64,000 bases of DNA from NCBI RefSeq assembly GCF_026230105.1, contig NC_079478.1:34673653-34737652 (forward strand), given 5' to 3'. The DNA comes from Diorhabda sublineata. Its lineage: Eukaryota > Arthropoda > Insecta > Coleoptera > Chrysomelidae. Positions within the stretch are counted from its first letter, which is position 1. Each line of letters starts with the position of its first letter. The translations under genes and the position numbers were made by a program. The notes beneath the pieces are model-generated. The model saw nothing but the letters and a program-made list of their open reading frames with translations. It was not told the origin of the DNA and did not search any database. Positions 25,446-37,640 of this stretch are shown here, piece after piece.

Positions 25446-26433
25446 CGATTTATTTTTCTTTCATAAAAATAAAATAGTTTGTTTCCATCAGAAACATTAT
25501 TTCCGTGATGCTAATAAAATTTCCACTATACACGAAAGAATATTTATTGATATTTATACTTATCAATTCCATTTTCGATAAGAAAAAAGGTTCAATGAAA
25601 TAATACAACGTTTTCAACACTGATTAATATATTTTTCAAGTCTTTTCGAATAAAGAAAAATAATACAATAAATAAAAACACAGATAAATTGTTATTCGTT
25701 GTAACAATTAACATGGCATATATATATATCACTTTCTAAAAAACTATAAATCTGTCATAGTTGTAGTAAAAATACCATTTCGTAAAATATATTGCTTTGA
25801 GTGGACATTGAGAGACAGGAAGAAAATGTTAGAGAGGAGGTATTCGCACAGATTGTTTAAAAAACATGATAAAATTGATATAAATTGCAACAATAACATC
25901 TATTATAGAAGAAATTGAAAAATTAAGTAGCGCAATCGATTTGTGGGGAAACGCCTTTACATAGCATCGTTTTTAGTGATTTTTATAATTTGAAGTTGGT
26001 TGTACTGAGTACGTTGGTCCCCTGTCTTTCTTCATTAATGAGCGATTCATTCAAATTTTTATTTGTGCTTTGTGCGCATTACATTCTTTCAATAATTTAA
26101 CACTCACACCTTAAAATCAACTACAACATACTACTGCGGTTGCGCTACTTAATATTCCAAAGTTTCTAATGCCAACTTGTCTTAACTCATGTAGGAACTA
26201 AATTTATTTAGTTTACCGAGGTTTTAACACTTTTATACGCTCAATTTATCAATTTATATAATCAATATTGAATTTCAACGATATTCTGATATTTTTGATA
26301 ACATCCTGTACACTAAACACGCATTCTTGGTTTTTGTTATTTTTTAATAATTTTAGGAACGTTTAAGAATGTAGCTTGCTGTATCTTGAACATTAGTGAT
26401 CAATAATTGGAAACAGTGGAAAATATTTTTAGT
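25446..26433. other. Spacer between the two 40-bp repeat blocks
   Basis: About 1 kb of AT-rich sequence with a short (TA)n run near 25720. No repeat units, coding domains or RNA genes are recognised. Confidence 0.5.
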
Positions 26434-26483
26434 TTTTCAAGATGGTGGTCACAGGTTATACCCCGTGACCACCATCCTGAAAA
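26434..26483. repeat. Hairpin at the edge of repeat block 2
   Basis: Arms 26434-26452 and 26465-26483 match in reverse complement at 18 of 19 positions (core GATGGTGGTCAC / GTGACCACCATC), with a 12-nt loop. It abuts the first 40-bp monomer of block 2. It could be a transposon terminus or an RNA stem-loop. Confidence 0.85.
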
Positions 26484-27600
26484 AATTGCTAACGACAATT
26501 GACAGTTTGTTTTTGTAAAAGAAAATCTCCAACGACAACCGACGGTTTGGATTTTGTAAAAAAAGTCTCTAACGACATCTGACGGTTTGTTTACGTAAAT
26601 GAAAATCTCTAACGACAACTGAGGGTTTGGATTTTGTAAGAAAAGTCTCCAATGACAATTGGCAGTTTGTTTTTCTAAAAGAAAGTCTCAAACGACAACT
26701 GACTGTTTGTTTACGTAAAAGAAAGTTTCTAACGACAACGGACGGTTTGGATTTTGTAAAAAAAAGTTTCTAACGATATCTGAGGGTTTTTTTACGCAAA
26801 GGAAAGTCTCTAACGACAATTGACGTTTTGGATTTTGTAAAAAAAGTCTCTAACGACGTCTGATGGTCTGTTTACGTAAAAGAAAATCTCTAACGACAAT
26901 TGACGTTTTGGATTTTGTAAAAAAAAGTTTCTAACGACATCTGAGAATTTGTTAACGTAAAAGAAAATCTCTAACGACAATTGACGTTTTGAATTTTGTA
27001 AAAAAAAGTTTCTAACGACATCTGAGGGTTTGTTAACGTAAAAGAAAGTCTCTAACGACAACCGACGGTTTGGATTTTGTAAAAAAAAGTTTCTAACGAC
27101 GTCTGAGGGTTTGTTAACGTAAAAGAAAATCTCTAACGACAACTGACTGTTTGTTTACGTAAAAGAAAGTTTCTAACGACAACGGACGTTTTGGATTTTG
27201 TAAAAAAAAGTTTCTAACGACATCTGATGGTCTGTTTACGTAAAAGAAAGTCTCTAACGACAATTGACGTTTTGGATTTTGTAAAAAAAAGTTTCTAGCG
27301 ACATCTGAGAATTTGTTAACGTAAAAGAAAATCTCTAACGACAATTGACGTTTTGGATTTTGTAAAAGAAGTCTCTAACGACGTCTGATGGTCTGTTTAC
27401 GTAAAAGAAAGTCTCTAACGAAATTGACGTTTTGGATTTTGTAAAAAAAAGTTTCTAACGACATCTGAGGGTTTGTTAACGTAAAAGAAAATCTCTAACG
27501 ATAATTGACGTTTTGGATTTGGTAAAAAAAAGTTTCTAACAACAAATGATAGTTTGTTTTTGTAAAAGAAAGTCTCTAACAATAACTGACCGTTTGTTTA
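26484..27600. repeat. 40-bp tandem array, block 2
   Basis: Same monomer family as block 1, about 28 monomers in alternating GGATTTTGTAAAAAAAG and GTTTACGTAAAAGAAA halves, giving an 80-bp dimer rhythm. There is less higher-order homogenisation than in block 1. The - strand open frames at 26810-27142 and 27114-27344 are repeat artefacts. Confidence 0.9.
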
Positions 27601-29440
27601 CAAAACATTGCTTCTACAGAATCATGTTCCTCTTTATTTTTAATTATAAATATCAATAAATGATTTTTGTCTATAATTAAGTTTCTTAGGGCACTCAAAT
27701 GGCAGTTTTTTTCAAAAAAAAACAGGTTTTAATAAATTTAAATTAACAAGAATGTGTAGATTTTGTCACAAAAATAACTTGTATGATCTTAGCACACAGG
27801 CGGCCTAAGACTGGATTGTTTTGTTTTAATAACAATTCACGAACATTTATTTAAAGAAAAAACCGGAATATTTCCCTCATATGTTACAATTTTCATAAAT
27901 AGATTGAAAATTGAGCAAAATGTCAACTTTAATACACTGTAAGTTTATATTCTACAGCCCTACAAATTCATTAAACTAATAGACATATGTGTGCATATGT
28001 TTTTCCATTTAATTCAATTGTCTGAGTAAACACTCAGCTACGCCACGCTACGCCACGCCATTCAAAAACATAAGCACACATATTCGACAAGTAGCGTGGG
28101 GTGGCGCGTTTCTGGTGGGTTTAATTTGCTTTTCATTTAAGTTAAAATTGAAAAGTATTTGAGTACAAACAAAAAATGGAGTAGAGTGAAGAAAAGAATG
28201 GAAAAAGCTCAAGATTCTTCAGCAAACACCAAGTCTACGACTTATTTAAACATAATTCTTGTAATTTTCAACAATTTTAATTTCTGTTCAATAAAATATT
28301 TGATTCAATTCCACATTTAATTGGAGAAACAGGAATTCAATAAAGTACTATGTGTAACTAAAAATAAATTACATTATTTGTTCTATTTTAAACTCGTGAT
28401 AGAAGTTGAACTTTTGTTACAAAAAATATTATTTCACAATATATACCAAATATAGATATCGAAATTGTTTTGATATTTATCTATTTTAGCTTAAATGTGC
28501 AATTTAAATGTTAAAAATAGGAATTAATTTTAGCGTGATATTAATTAAAATCTATAAATATTATGTTTGTATTTTCAAATTCACTTTCAAATTATTTATA
28601 GAACAATTTTTATAGTTGTTGCAACTAAATTGATTAGCTTACATAATGTAAAATCAAACGAATCAAAGTGATTTGGTAAAGAAGAAGAATCATTGTTATT
28701 ACAAAGTGGGCGACATCTGTTAATTTTCTTTCAAACTAACCACACATCCATGCACTTCAAAACAACAGAAACGCTGTAAACGTTTCAGTTTTACAAATAC
28801 TAGTTGTTTTTAAGATGTTAGAAAGGGTTTTTTCAATTTTTGTCCTTTTTAGACCGATTCTCAAACACAAACACGTTTAGGAAATAACGGAAATTATAAA
28901 AAGAAAATCCTACAATAATAAAAAACTAAACATCATCAAACACCGCTGTAGAAGCCAAATTTAGCGCCATCTAGTGACGTGTAATTTTCGTCAAAATAAA
29001 CTAATAGAATCCTAAGGCCCCGTTAGGGTTTTTTGACGAACTTTTATCTGTTGGTAGATTTGTTAATCTTACTTTCAACTGTTAGATAAGCGAGTTAACA
29101 GCAAGAAGACCCGTAGAACAGCAATTTGAGGATTTGAACTGAATCTAAATATTGTTTTGCGAAATTTATTTGATTTCCGGTCTGTGTAAGCTTTGAGAAT
29201 GTTTACTGATTCTCGTGAGCGAAATTTATTTAAAAGAAAAAGGAAGATACTAATACTAAGAAGCGAGGCAGCAATTTTATTTTTGAAGAAGGACATTTAC
29301 TGTTGAGATTTGCTAACAAGCCAACATTCCTCATCTGTCAGTTACTAAATTGGTGGATAAAATATGGAAAAAAACCAACTGGAGAATTTATTTGTAGGTT
29401 AATATTATTCCTCGGAAACTTAACTACAATAAATCACACA
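27601..29440. other. AT-rich gap without recognised genes
   Basis: Contains a short CTACGCCACG repeat around 28038-28062 with a GC-rich GTAGCGTGGGGTGGCGCG stretch at about 28091. The open frame at 29075-29296 (-) has no domain. I see nothing else. Confidence 0.5.
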
Positions 29441-29447
29441 TATTCAG

Positions 29448-31630
29448 TTGTTAACAACCCATGATTGATATTTTATGGAAGAAGCTTAATATTTTGTAAG
29501 CATTTTCTAAGTTTCAGTCAATATCCGTAATCACTTCAACATTATAATCCAGGAAATCCCTTCGAAAGTGTTTGCTTGTCTTTAATGGATTTAGTTTGCT
29601 ATTTTTTATAAAAATTTCATCTGTTTTTGTGTTGTTTTTCGTTTGCGCCCATATTTTCCTTCTTTTTTTGAAGACACACTTGATTTTCCAACATCAACAA
29701 CTGTATCTGTATTTGTAGCAATTATAAAGGTGGGAAAAGCATTAAACATCACATCCACTATCCTAGATGGGTGGTGGATATAATCTGATCACAAAAATAC
29801 ACCTTCATTCCGTCTAATTACAATTATTTGATATCCCTGTATATATAAATATCTTTTCCCACTTGAAATCGATTTTTTCTGGTCATTAACAACCTATGAT
29901 TGGTATTTTATGGACCATCCTAAAGTTTTGCCATTATTTTCAGGGTTTACTTGCTTTCCGGTCATTTTTTTATAAAAATTTTATCTATTTCTGAGTTGAT
30001 TTTCCTTTTCTTTTTGGAGACACACTGGATTTTCCAACACCAACAGCTGTAGCCACATTTCTAGCAATCATAGAAGTGTGTTTATTAATAGAAATCATTT
30101 TAGCATGCTTGTTAGAAGAAATATTCATCAAGATAGTATTTTCTAGCCTCCAGTTCCATTTGTTGTGAGAAAAGCCCTTAAACATCTGTTCAGAAGGGTG
30201 GTGGATATAATCTGATCACAGAAATACACCTTCACTTCGTCTAATTACAATTATTTGATATCCCTGTATATATAAATATCTTTTCCCACTTGAAATCGAT
30301 TTTTTCTGGTCATTAACAACCTATGATTGGTATTTTATGGACCATCCTAAAGGTTTGCCATTATTTTCAGGGTTTACTTGCTTTCCGGTCATTTTTTTAT
30401 AAAAATTTTATCTATTTTTGAGTTGATTTTCCTTTTCTTTTTGGAGACACACTGGATTTTCCAACACCAACAGCTGTAGCCACATTTCTAGCAATCATAG
30501 AGGTGCGTTTATTAATAGAAATCATTTTAGCATGCTTGTTAGAAGAAATATTCATCAAGATAGTATTTTCTAGCCTCCAGTTCCATTTGTTGTGAGAAAA
30601 GCCCTTAAACATCTGTTCAGAACGGTGGTGGATATAATCTGATCACAGAAATACACCTTCGCTTCGTCTAATTACAATTATTTGATATCCCTGTATATAT
30701 AAATATCTTTTCCCACCTGAAATCGATTTTTTCTGGTCATTAACAACCTATGATTGGTATTTTATGGACCATCCTAAAGGTTTGCCATTATTTTCAGGGT
30801 TTACTTGCTTTCCGGTCATTTTTTTATAAAAATTTTATCTATTTCTGAGTTGATTTTCCTTTTCTTTTTGGAGACACACTGGATTTTCCATCACCAACAG
30901 CTGTAGCCACATTTCTAGCAATCATAGAGGTGCGTTTATTAATAGAAATCATTTTAGCATGCTTGTTAGAAGAAATATTCATCAAGATAGTATTTTCTAG
31001 CCTCCAGTTCCATTTGTTGTGAGAAAAGCCCTTAAACATCTGTTCAGAAGGGTGGTGGATATAATCTGATCACAGAAATACACCTTCACTTCGTCTAATT
31101 ACAATTATTTGATATCCCTGTATATATAAATATCTTTTCCCACTTGAAATCGATTTTTTCTGGTCATTAACAACCTATGATTGGTATTTTATGGACCATC
31201 CTAAAGTTTTGCCATTATTTTCAGGGTTTACTTGCTTTCCGGTCATTTTTTTATAAAAATTTTATCTATTTCTGAGTTGATTTTCCTTTTCTTTTTGGAG
31301 ACACACTGGATTTTCCAACACCAACAGCTGTAGCCACATTTCTAGCAATCATAGAGGTGCGTTTATTAATAGAAATCATTTTAGCATGCTTGTTAGAAGA
31401 AATATTCATCAAGATAGTATTTTCTAGCCTCCAGTTCCATTTGTTGTGAGAAAAGCCCTTAAACATCTGTTCAGAAGGGTGGTGGATATAATCTGATCAC
31501 AGAAATACACCTTCGCTTCGTCTAATTACAATTATTTGATATCCCTGTATATATAAATGTCTTTCCACGACGAAAATTTTTTTCTGGTTTTTATAAAACT
31601 ATGATTGGTATTTTATGGACCATCCTAAAT
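29448..31630. repeat. 427-bp tandem array, about 5 copies
   Basis: GTGGTGGATATAATCTGATC recurs at 29771, 30198, 30625, 31052 and 31479, exactly 427 bp apart. Internal copies are almost identical; the first (29448-29770) and last (after 31479) are diverged, as usual at array edges. Each of the four complete units carries the same 66-codon - strand frame (29985-30185, 30412-30612, 30839-31039, 31266-31466), starting MFKGFSHNKWNW and ending in a basic PKRKGKSTQK. I do not recognise this peptide. Confidence 0.95.
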
Positions 31631-32560
31631 GTTAACCATGATTTTCTGACCTATACGCAGCTACACTCGCAACTGAGGTAATGACATACTGATTATAAGC
31701 AGATATAACCGGTTTTAATTGGTTTGGGACATCACCAGCAATCGTAACCTAACACACTAATTAATTCAGTGTTGTGAGATCAATTTCGTTTCGTGGTGAT
31801 TTTGACTAAGTGATCAGGTATCTAATTATTTTCTAAAGTAGATACAGTGATGAGTAAAAGTGAGTATAAATTAAAAAAAAAATAGAGAAAAGTAACCAAA
31901 TTCTTTGAAATTTTTTTTTATAAACCGGCTACTGATACAGTATCGATATATAGGGTGAGTTTTTAAAATGGGGACACTATAAAAATTGAAAATTTGAAAA
32001 TCGAAACAATACCTAAAATATTTTCAATTCAAAATAAATTCAAATTGATTGTTAATCGTGCAAGCTCAAGATACATAATAGACATAGAATTGAAAAATGT
32101 CCAGAAATGGGTTATCAAAAATCAAAAAAATATATCCAAAATAGCATAAAAATATCGAGATTTTACACAGTGCACAGTGTTGTAGATAAAATAATGTTTA
32201 ATGTACTAGGAGATTCAAAACGTGTACTTCTCTAAATGGATCACTCTGTATAACATTATTTGTTACTAAATTGAAACATTGTGCAGTTATTAAACCCCAA
32301 ATTACTAACTAATTTTAATTGTTTATAGTCTAATTCAGAGCCGAAATATGTCAAAATAAAATTAGATTTAATTATTGACATATTGACTGAAATATAAAAA
32401 AGTAAATTATTTAATTTAAATACGTTTCATTCACGCAAAATTATTGATATACGTAGTATAAGTGAACCATTAAGGAGACTTACAAAAATTTATAATTTAT
32501 TCATAAATACATTAAATTAATAAATTTCTGGCACTGGCAATTGAAGTATCTATCTACATA
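31631..32560. other. AT-rich gap without recognised genes
   Basis: No tandem unit, inverted repeat or coding domain was found. Homopolymer-rich sequence. Confidence 0.5.
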
Positions 32561-32569
32561 TTCATCAAC

Positions 32570-33370
32570 TACTAGAGCAGATATGGAAATAAAACAAAAT
32601 CCCAGACGAGTGGAGCACAGGCATAATCACACCAATATTTGAGAAAGGCAATAAAGAGTTGTGCCAAAATTATAGAGCCATAACCCTGCTTGAAAGAACT
32701 CGCAGAGAAAGAACTAGGGGATTATCAAAACGGCTTTAGGAAGATCCACACTCCAGACCAAATAATAGAAAAGAAATAGAGAAAATAACGGAATGGAAGA
32801 ATTAGAAAGACGAGGAATTAAAAAAAAAACATCATCAACATCACAGAAAGCGCAATAAGGGAAAAACCAGCTGAAAACTCACCAATACAATTTTGAAACA
32901 AAGCAAAATAGAATGTACAAGATCCCAATAAGACCAGTAATCACATATGAGATGGAAACAACAGTAATCAACAAAAGAAATCAAGAAGAACTTAAAAGAA
33001 CCTAGAGAAAGATAATAACAGGTCTTCACATAACATAGAAGGGAGAAAGGAGAGCAAAGAAAAACGATGAAATAGATAAAAAAGTTGAAAATATAGTGAG
33101 ATTTATAAAAGCACAAAGACTCAACTGGGCTAGGCATATAATGGTAAAAAAACCAACTGAAACGATCGAAAAAATAGCGCAATGGACCCCATTGTGGTCA
33201 AGGAGAAGAGGCAGACCGAGAAAGACTTGGATAAACGAAATAGAGGAGCCCAAATGTATGGGAAATAATAACAAAAGCAGCCAAGACAAACGATAAACTA
33301 TGAAGAAAACAAAAATAGAAAACGTAGAGTAATCCACCTCAAAAAAGGATTCGAAAGCACCATAATCCAA
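32570..33370 (+). mobile_element. Non-LTR retrotransposon, truncated copy B
   Basis: Decayed reverse-transcriptase ORF read across frame breaks: DEWSTGIITPIFEKGN then CQNYRAITLLE (reverse-transcriptase palm entry), DYQNGFRK, then EELKRT, and a basic tail RSRRRGRPRKTWINEIEE at about 33200-33245. Stop codons and deletions interrupt it. The 3' third matches copy A at 15940-16450. A GAT-rich simple repeat follows (33387-33425). Confidence 0.8.
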
Positions 33371-33371
33371 A

Positions 33372-34440
33372 GGATTGAAAGGCTTGATAATGATGATGTT
33401 GATGAAGATGATGATGAAGATGAAGTATGTATGAATAAATTATAGTAGCGATTTTATGAAATTGTACTACAAGATTTATTAATGAATCAATTGAAAGAAT
33501 TCGAGTACAATCAGGCTGTAGAAATTCCTTTGGAAATCTATTTTTATCTCATAGTTTATAATTTTTATTGCTACCAGAATCGTAAAATTATTATTATCAC
33601 AAAGGAAATTCTAAATCATCTATAATAAACGTTAATATAAACAATTAAACTTGTTAAAATACTTAATTTATATTAAATAAAAAAGTTTTGTTATTTTTTC
33701 ACCTAAATCTAACAAACTAAAAAAGAAATTGGTCAGCCAAAAACATCGTTACAAAAATAAGCGTTAACCCCCATTATTTTTTTATGAGGAATCGATTTTT
33801 GTGTTCAAATTTTATTTTTAATGTGCAGGCTGGCACAGAAGACACTTTTTTTTAATTGGAACCCTACGATTTGACGTCGTAAATATATTCCACGCCCTAT
33901 TTCTTGATTTTTCGGCAAAACAAACCCTCTCCCTTCTCAATATACAGTTGGTACCACAACATGCGTCCCATACTTCCAACGTTGGTATGATTGGACGTAT
34001 CGTGAGGTCGTAGTGCGCATGTCATTCGAACAATGTTTTGCTACCAACGTTAGCCAAGGAAAATCCCCAACATTGGAACACTTTATACTTGTTTTTTTCT
34101 GTTCATCACTTTTTTGCCACGTTTTCATTTCTTTATGTACGTTAAGGTTAGGATTCAACCTTGCCACGACAAATATTACGTTATTTATATTAAAATTATG
34201 GTTATGGTAGTGTTTGATCTCATTTATGGAATCAAAATCTTTTTTGTCCACCACGATAATATGGCCGACGTTTCAAATCACGTTACTCGAAATAACCTAT
34301 TGTGTATTATGAACTAAAAGAAATAAATACTGTTTTTGTGTCAAATTTACGTGTTTTTCATTTTTTTTTGTATTTTATTTCATATTTCTTCATTTTATCT
34401 ACTCGTAAGAGTAATAAATTAAGACCTCCGCTGAGATTCA
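33372..34440. other. Gap without recognised genes
   Basis: A GATGAT/GATGAA microsatellite lies at 33387-33425. Around 33940-34270 overlapping open frames on both strands share a less AT-rich stretch, but no domain or splice context supports a gene. Confidence 0.45.
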
Positions 34441-34960
34441 GATTCATTATTCGGATTCATTGGATTTATCGATATAAAGAAAGCTTTTGATAAAGAACGA
34501 AATCTCAACCATGTAATAGTTTTTATAACCACGAGTATGCGTTGGATAGAAGATTATACAGAAGTCCTTATAGCAGAAAACCTCCAAGATGTACTGCAAA
34601 ACTTTGATACTTGGGGAATACACTAAAGCATTTCGAAGAAAAAGAAGACTGCAGTTATGGTACCCAAATAGGACAGGTAATGAAGATGCAGACATTATTA
34701 AAGATCTACCAACAGTTCAAATACAATTACACTCGCAAGAAATACAAAGCTAACGTTTTTAAAGCATTTAGCTGCACAGATGGAATATCTTAGGCGTATG
34801 AGAGGTAATACAAAAAGTTAGGTTAGGTTAGGACATGATCTAGAGGTTATGTAACTGATGGAAATCATTGAACAAGGATAGTCACCTTGGTTAAGTCATT
34901 TATAAAGAATAGAAGATTCAAAACTAGTTAAGAGAGTGTGGGACGCACAAATAGTATAAA
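34440..34960 (+). mobile_element. Non-LTR retrotransposon fragment
   Basis: In broken frames this reads FIDIKKAFDK (a reverse-transcriptase motif ending in the A-box Asp region) near 34450-34480, later NTLKHFEEKEDC, and at about 34890-34950 a SKLVKRVWDAQ tail typical of the end of certain insect non-LTR ORFs. A large internal part is missing. TTAGG occurs three times at 34818-34832 by chance or as element sequence. Confidence 0.55.
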
Positions 34961-35770
34961 TAATAGCATTTAAAGTTTCAATACAAATTTTTTGCGAGTT
35001 TCTTGTTGTTTAGGTACCAGATTCGTACACACTTTTCGTATGATAAAATTTTTAGGTCAATTCGTATAGCTTCAGAAATCGCACGATTATTTAGCAGACA
35101 GAATATTGAACAAGATAAGAAAGTGAATTATCTTCAAGATCTTTTCGGCCATCTTTAAAACGCTTAAACCCCACAAGAATACATGGGAGCGACAAATATT
35201 CAATGTAATACACTTGTTTCATATTTTAGTAGCAGTTTTTCCAGGTTTCATGAGAAATTTCACAACAATCCGTATTTTTAAATCGATTATTTTTACGGCA
35301 AAAAATAGCCCCTTTACAAACTAGTGCCACGGCTAAACTGGCTTTACGCTAAACAGTCGACAGTCTTTAATCTTAAACGCATGCGTACAACAGTTGAAAA
35401 TCTGTACCAGTCGTACTTGAATTAAATTATTTACAGAAACGTGACTGATTAATTTCGATTTTAGTTTGTTATACTACACAATTGAAAAGACAAAAAAAAA
35501 CATAAAAAGTACATAATATCAACGGAGTTTATCCTAAAATATATTTAATATGATATGTGGAAGACTGTATCCCAATAATTCACTCATCACTGCTTATATA
35601 ATATAATTTTATGGCACTTAACGAAAAATGCTTTCGTCTCTTTACTTACACTTGAAAAAATTTTTTCAATTCGTTTACTGAAGACAACAGTAACGATTCC
35701 ATTTTGATTTCCTCTCGTCTCACGCGAGACTCTGTCGTTCCATCAAACGCCATTTTCATTTAGCACCGAG
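34961..35770. other. Gap without recognised genes
   Basis: Ordinary AT-rich sequence; no repeats, domains or RNA genes recognised. Confidence 0.5.
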
Positions 35771-35775
35771 TATTA

Positions 35776-36278
35776 TTAAAATGGCGTGTTAACCTAAAAC
35801 AAAGACATCTTTTATTAAGATGGCGTATTAACCTAAAACGAAGCATCTTTTATTAAGATGGCGTATTAACCTAAAACAAAGCATCTTTTATTAAGATAGC
35901 GTATTATCCTAAAACAAAGCATCTTTTATTAAGATGGCGTATTAACCTAAAACAAAGCATCTTTTATTAAGATGGCGTATTAACCTAAAACAAAGCATCT
36001 TTTATTAAGATGGCGTATTAACCTAAAACAAAGCATCTTTTATTAAGATGGCGTATTAACCTAAAACAAAGCATCTTTTATTAAGATGCTGTATTAACCT
36101 AAAACAAAGCATCTTTTATTAAGATGGCGTATTAACCTAAAACGAAGCATCTTTTATTAAGATGGCGTATTAACCTAAAACGAAGCATCTTTTATTAAGA
36201 TGGCGTATTAACCTAAAACGAAGCATCTTTATTAAGATGGCGTATTAACCTAAAACAAAGACATCTTTTATTAAGATG
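35776..36278. repeat. 38-bp minisatellite, about 13 copies, each with a hairpin
   Basis: The 38-bp unit contains AAGATGGCGTATTAACCTAA followed by AACAAAGCATCTTTTATT. In each unit CATCTT and the next AAGATG flank a 5-nt TTATT loop as a perfect 6-bp stem. Copies differ mainly at single positions (CAAAG/CGAAG, GGCG/TAGCG/GCTG). Confidence 0.95.
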
Positions 36279-36677
36279 AGTGGTAATGTTTATTGATAAC
36301 TAACATATGATGCAATTTTTAATTAGTAATGTGAAAATTCCTACGCCTCAGATTGGATATGTCGTAAATTGTTAAAACCAGTCTCTAATTTATCATTTTT
36401 TCACTTTCTTTGTACTTGTTTATCGTGTATTGTTAAGACATAATTATAAGTGGCAACCAAAAACTTTTTTTAAGTGTATTTGACGTTCGTAAATGCCAAA
36501 GATGGTTTTCTACGTTTATATCCGGTAAAGACCAACAAGGTATTGCTGCAACGGAACCAGATAGAACCTTTTTTTGATAGCTTGATCATTTTAGGCGAAA
36601 ATAGGTTCTATGTGAAAATTCAAAACTCTCTAAACGCAGTGGCTCTCTTAGAATGAATAACCTCAAAGTACTGCGAA

Positions 36678-36700
36678 GCTGAGAGAGAGAGAGAGAGAAG
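36678..36700. repeat. (GA)n microsatellite
   Basis: An uninterrupted GA dinucleotide run of about 20 bp adjoining the left end of the non-LTR fragment. Confidence 0.9.
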
Positions 36701-37575
36701 CTTTATTGCCACAAGAAAATTTTTAAAATTTTATGGATGCCAGTCTCTAGAGTCTATGGTAAATTCAGCCTAAGATCTTTCAAGCAGACATGCCTTTGTC
36801 AAACCTCGAAACTTATCAAACGTTTTTGCCATTTTTATTTGATTGAATCAGTTTTTCGCACTGAAGATACTGGAATTTTCCACAAGATCAAAAGTAGATA
36901 TAGTCAAGTAAATGTCCAACTTCTTTCTTCTAGTAGGGTAGGTATACATGGGTCTCTCATTTGAGTGTGAGAGAGATAGAATTTTGTATTTTTTAAAATA
37001 GAATTCGCAATGGGTTCTACTACTCAAACCATAAATATAACGAATAGCTCTTTTTTTGTAATTTGAAGATAAAATCGAAGAGGTGCGAACTACAAGATCC
37101 CCAAAAAGCAAACCTTGAAAGGCACCGTCAATATGTAGACCAAAAGATATTTGGTCGAATTTGAGGATCGTATTAAGTCATCGTTGAGTTTTAGAGGTTT
37201 TAAAGCTCCTTTATAGGATAAAACTAAAGTTTTTTCAGTGTTGAAACAGAGACCAGGACTCAATAGTTATGAGATCATTGCCCATGGTCGAATATAGAGC
37301 TTGTATATCTAGACCACTCCACTTTAAACTGGCGACATCCGCGAATAAAGTGAATTGACTATGGATTCATAGGTCCGTAAGATCATTAATAAAAATTAAA
37401 AAAAAAAAATTGGACCCAAAACTGAACCCTGAGGCATACCACTGCACTTTGGCATTCCACTTGAAACTTTACCATTAGCTCGTACCAATTGATTTGGACA
37501 TTCAAGGTAAGATACAAAACATTTCAATGGAATACCTCGGATGCCATAATACTCTAGTTTGTTAATCAGAATTAG
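36701..37575 (-). mobile_element. Jockey/CR1-like non-LTR reverse-transcriptase fragment
   Basis: Read on the - strand across frame breaks: KLEYYGIRGIPLKCFVSYL, then GMPQGSVLGPIFF (reverse-transcriptase block with PQGSxLGP), then INDL and LFADVASLKW, where the catalytic F/Y-A-D-D has become FADV. Further on come ILSSNYKKRAIRYIYGL and a TYPTRRKK near the ORF end. The element is 5'-truncated at about 37575, where the mariner-like remnant begins, and is inactive. Confidence 0.8.
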
Positions 37576-37640
37576 TGCATTTATTAGGTAGGAGCTGTCA
37601 GCAATTGGGCTTCTGTTAATCCACTACGTGGAAAATTTTC

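Noticed and set aside
24503..27344. Ser/Phe-rich repeated - strand frames as a repeat protein
   Set aside because: They follow the 40-bp monomer and change frame between monomers; no start context, splice sites or domain.
28038..28110. Possible hAT-like inverted repeat around CTACGCCACG and GTAGCGTGGGGTGG
   Set aside because: Only about nine bases pair convincingly and no target duplication is visible.
34815..34835. TTAGG repeated three times, the insect telomere motif
   Set aside because: Only three units inside a decayed non-LTR fragment; too short to be a telomeric tract, and the motif is common by chance in such sequence.
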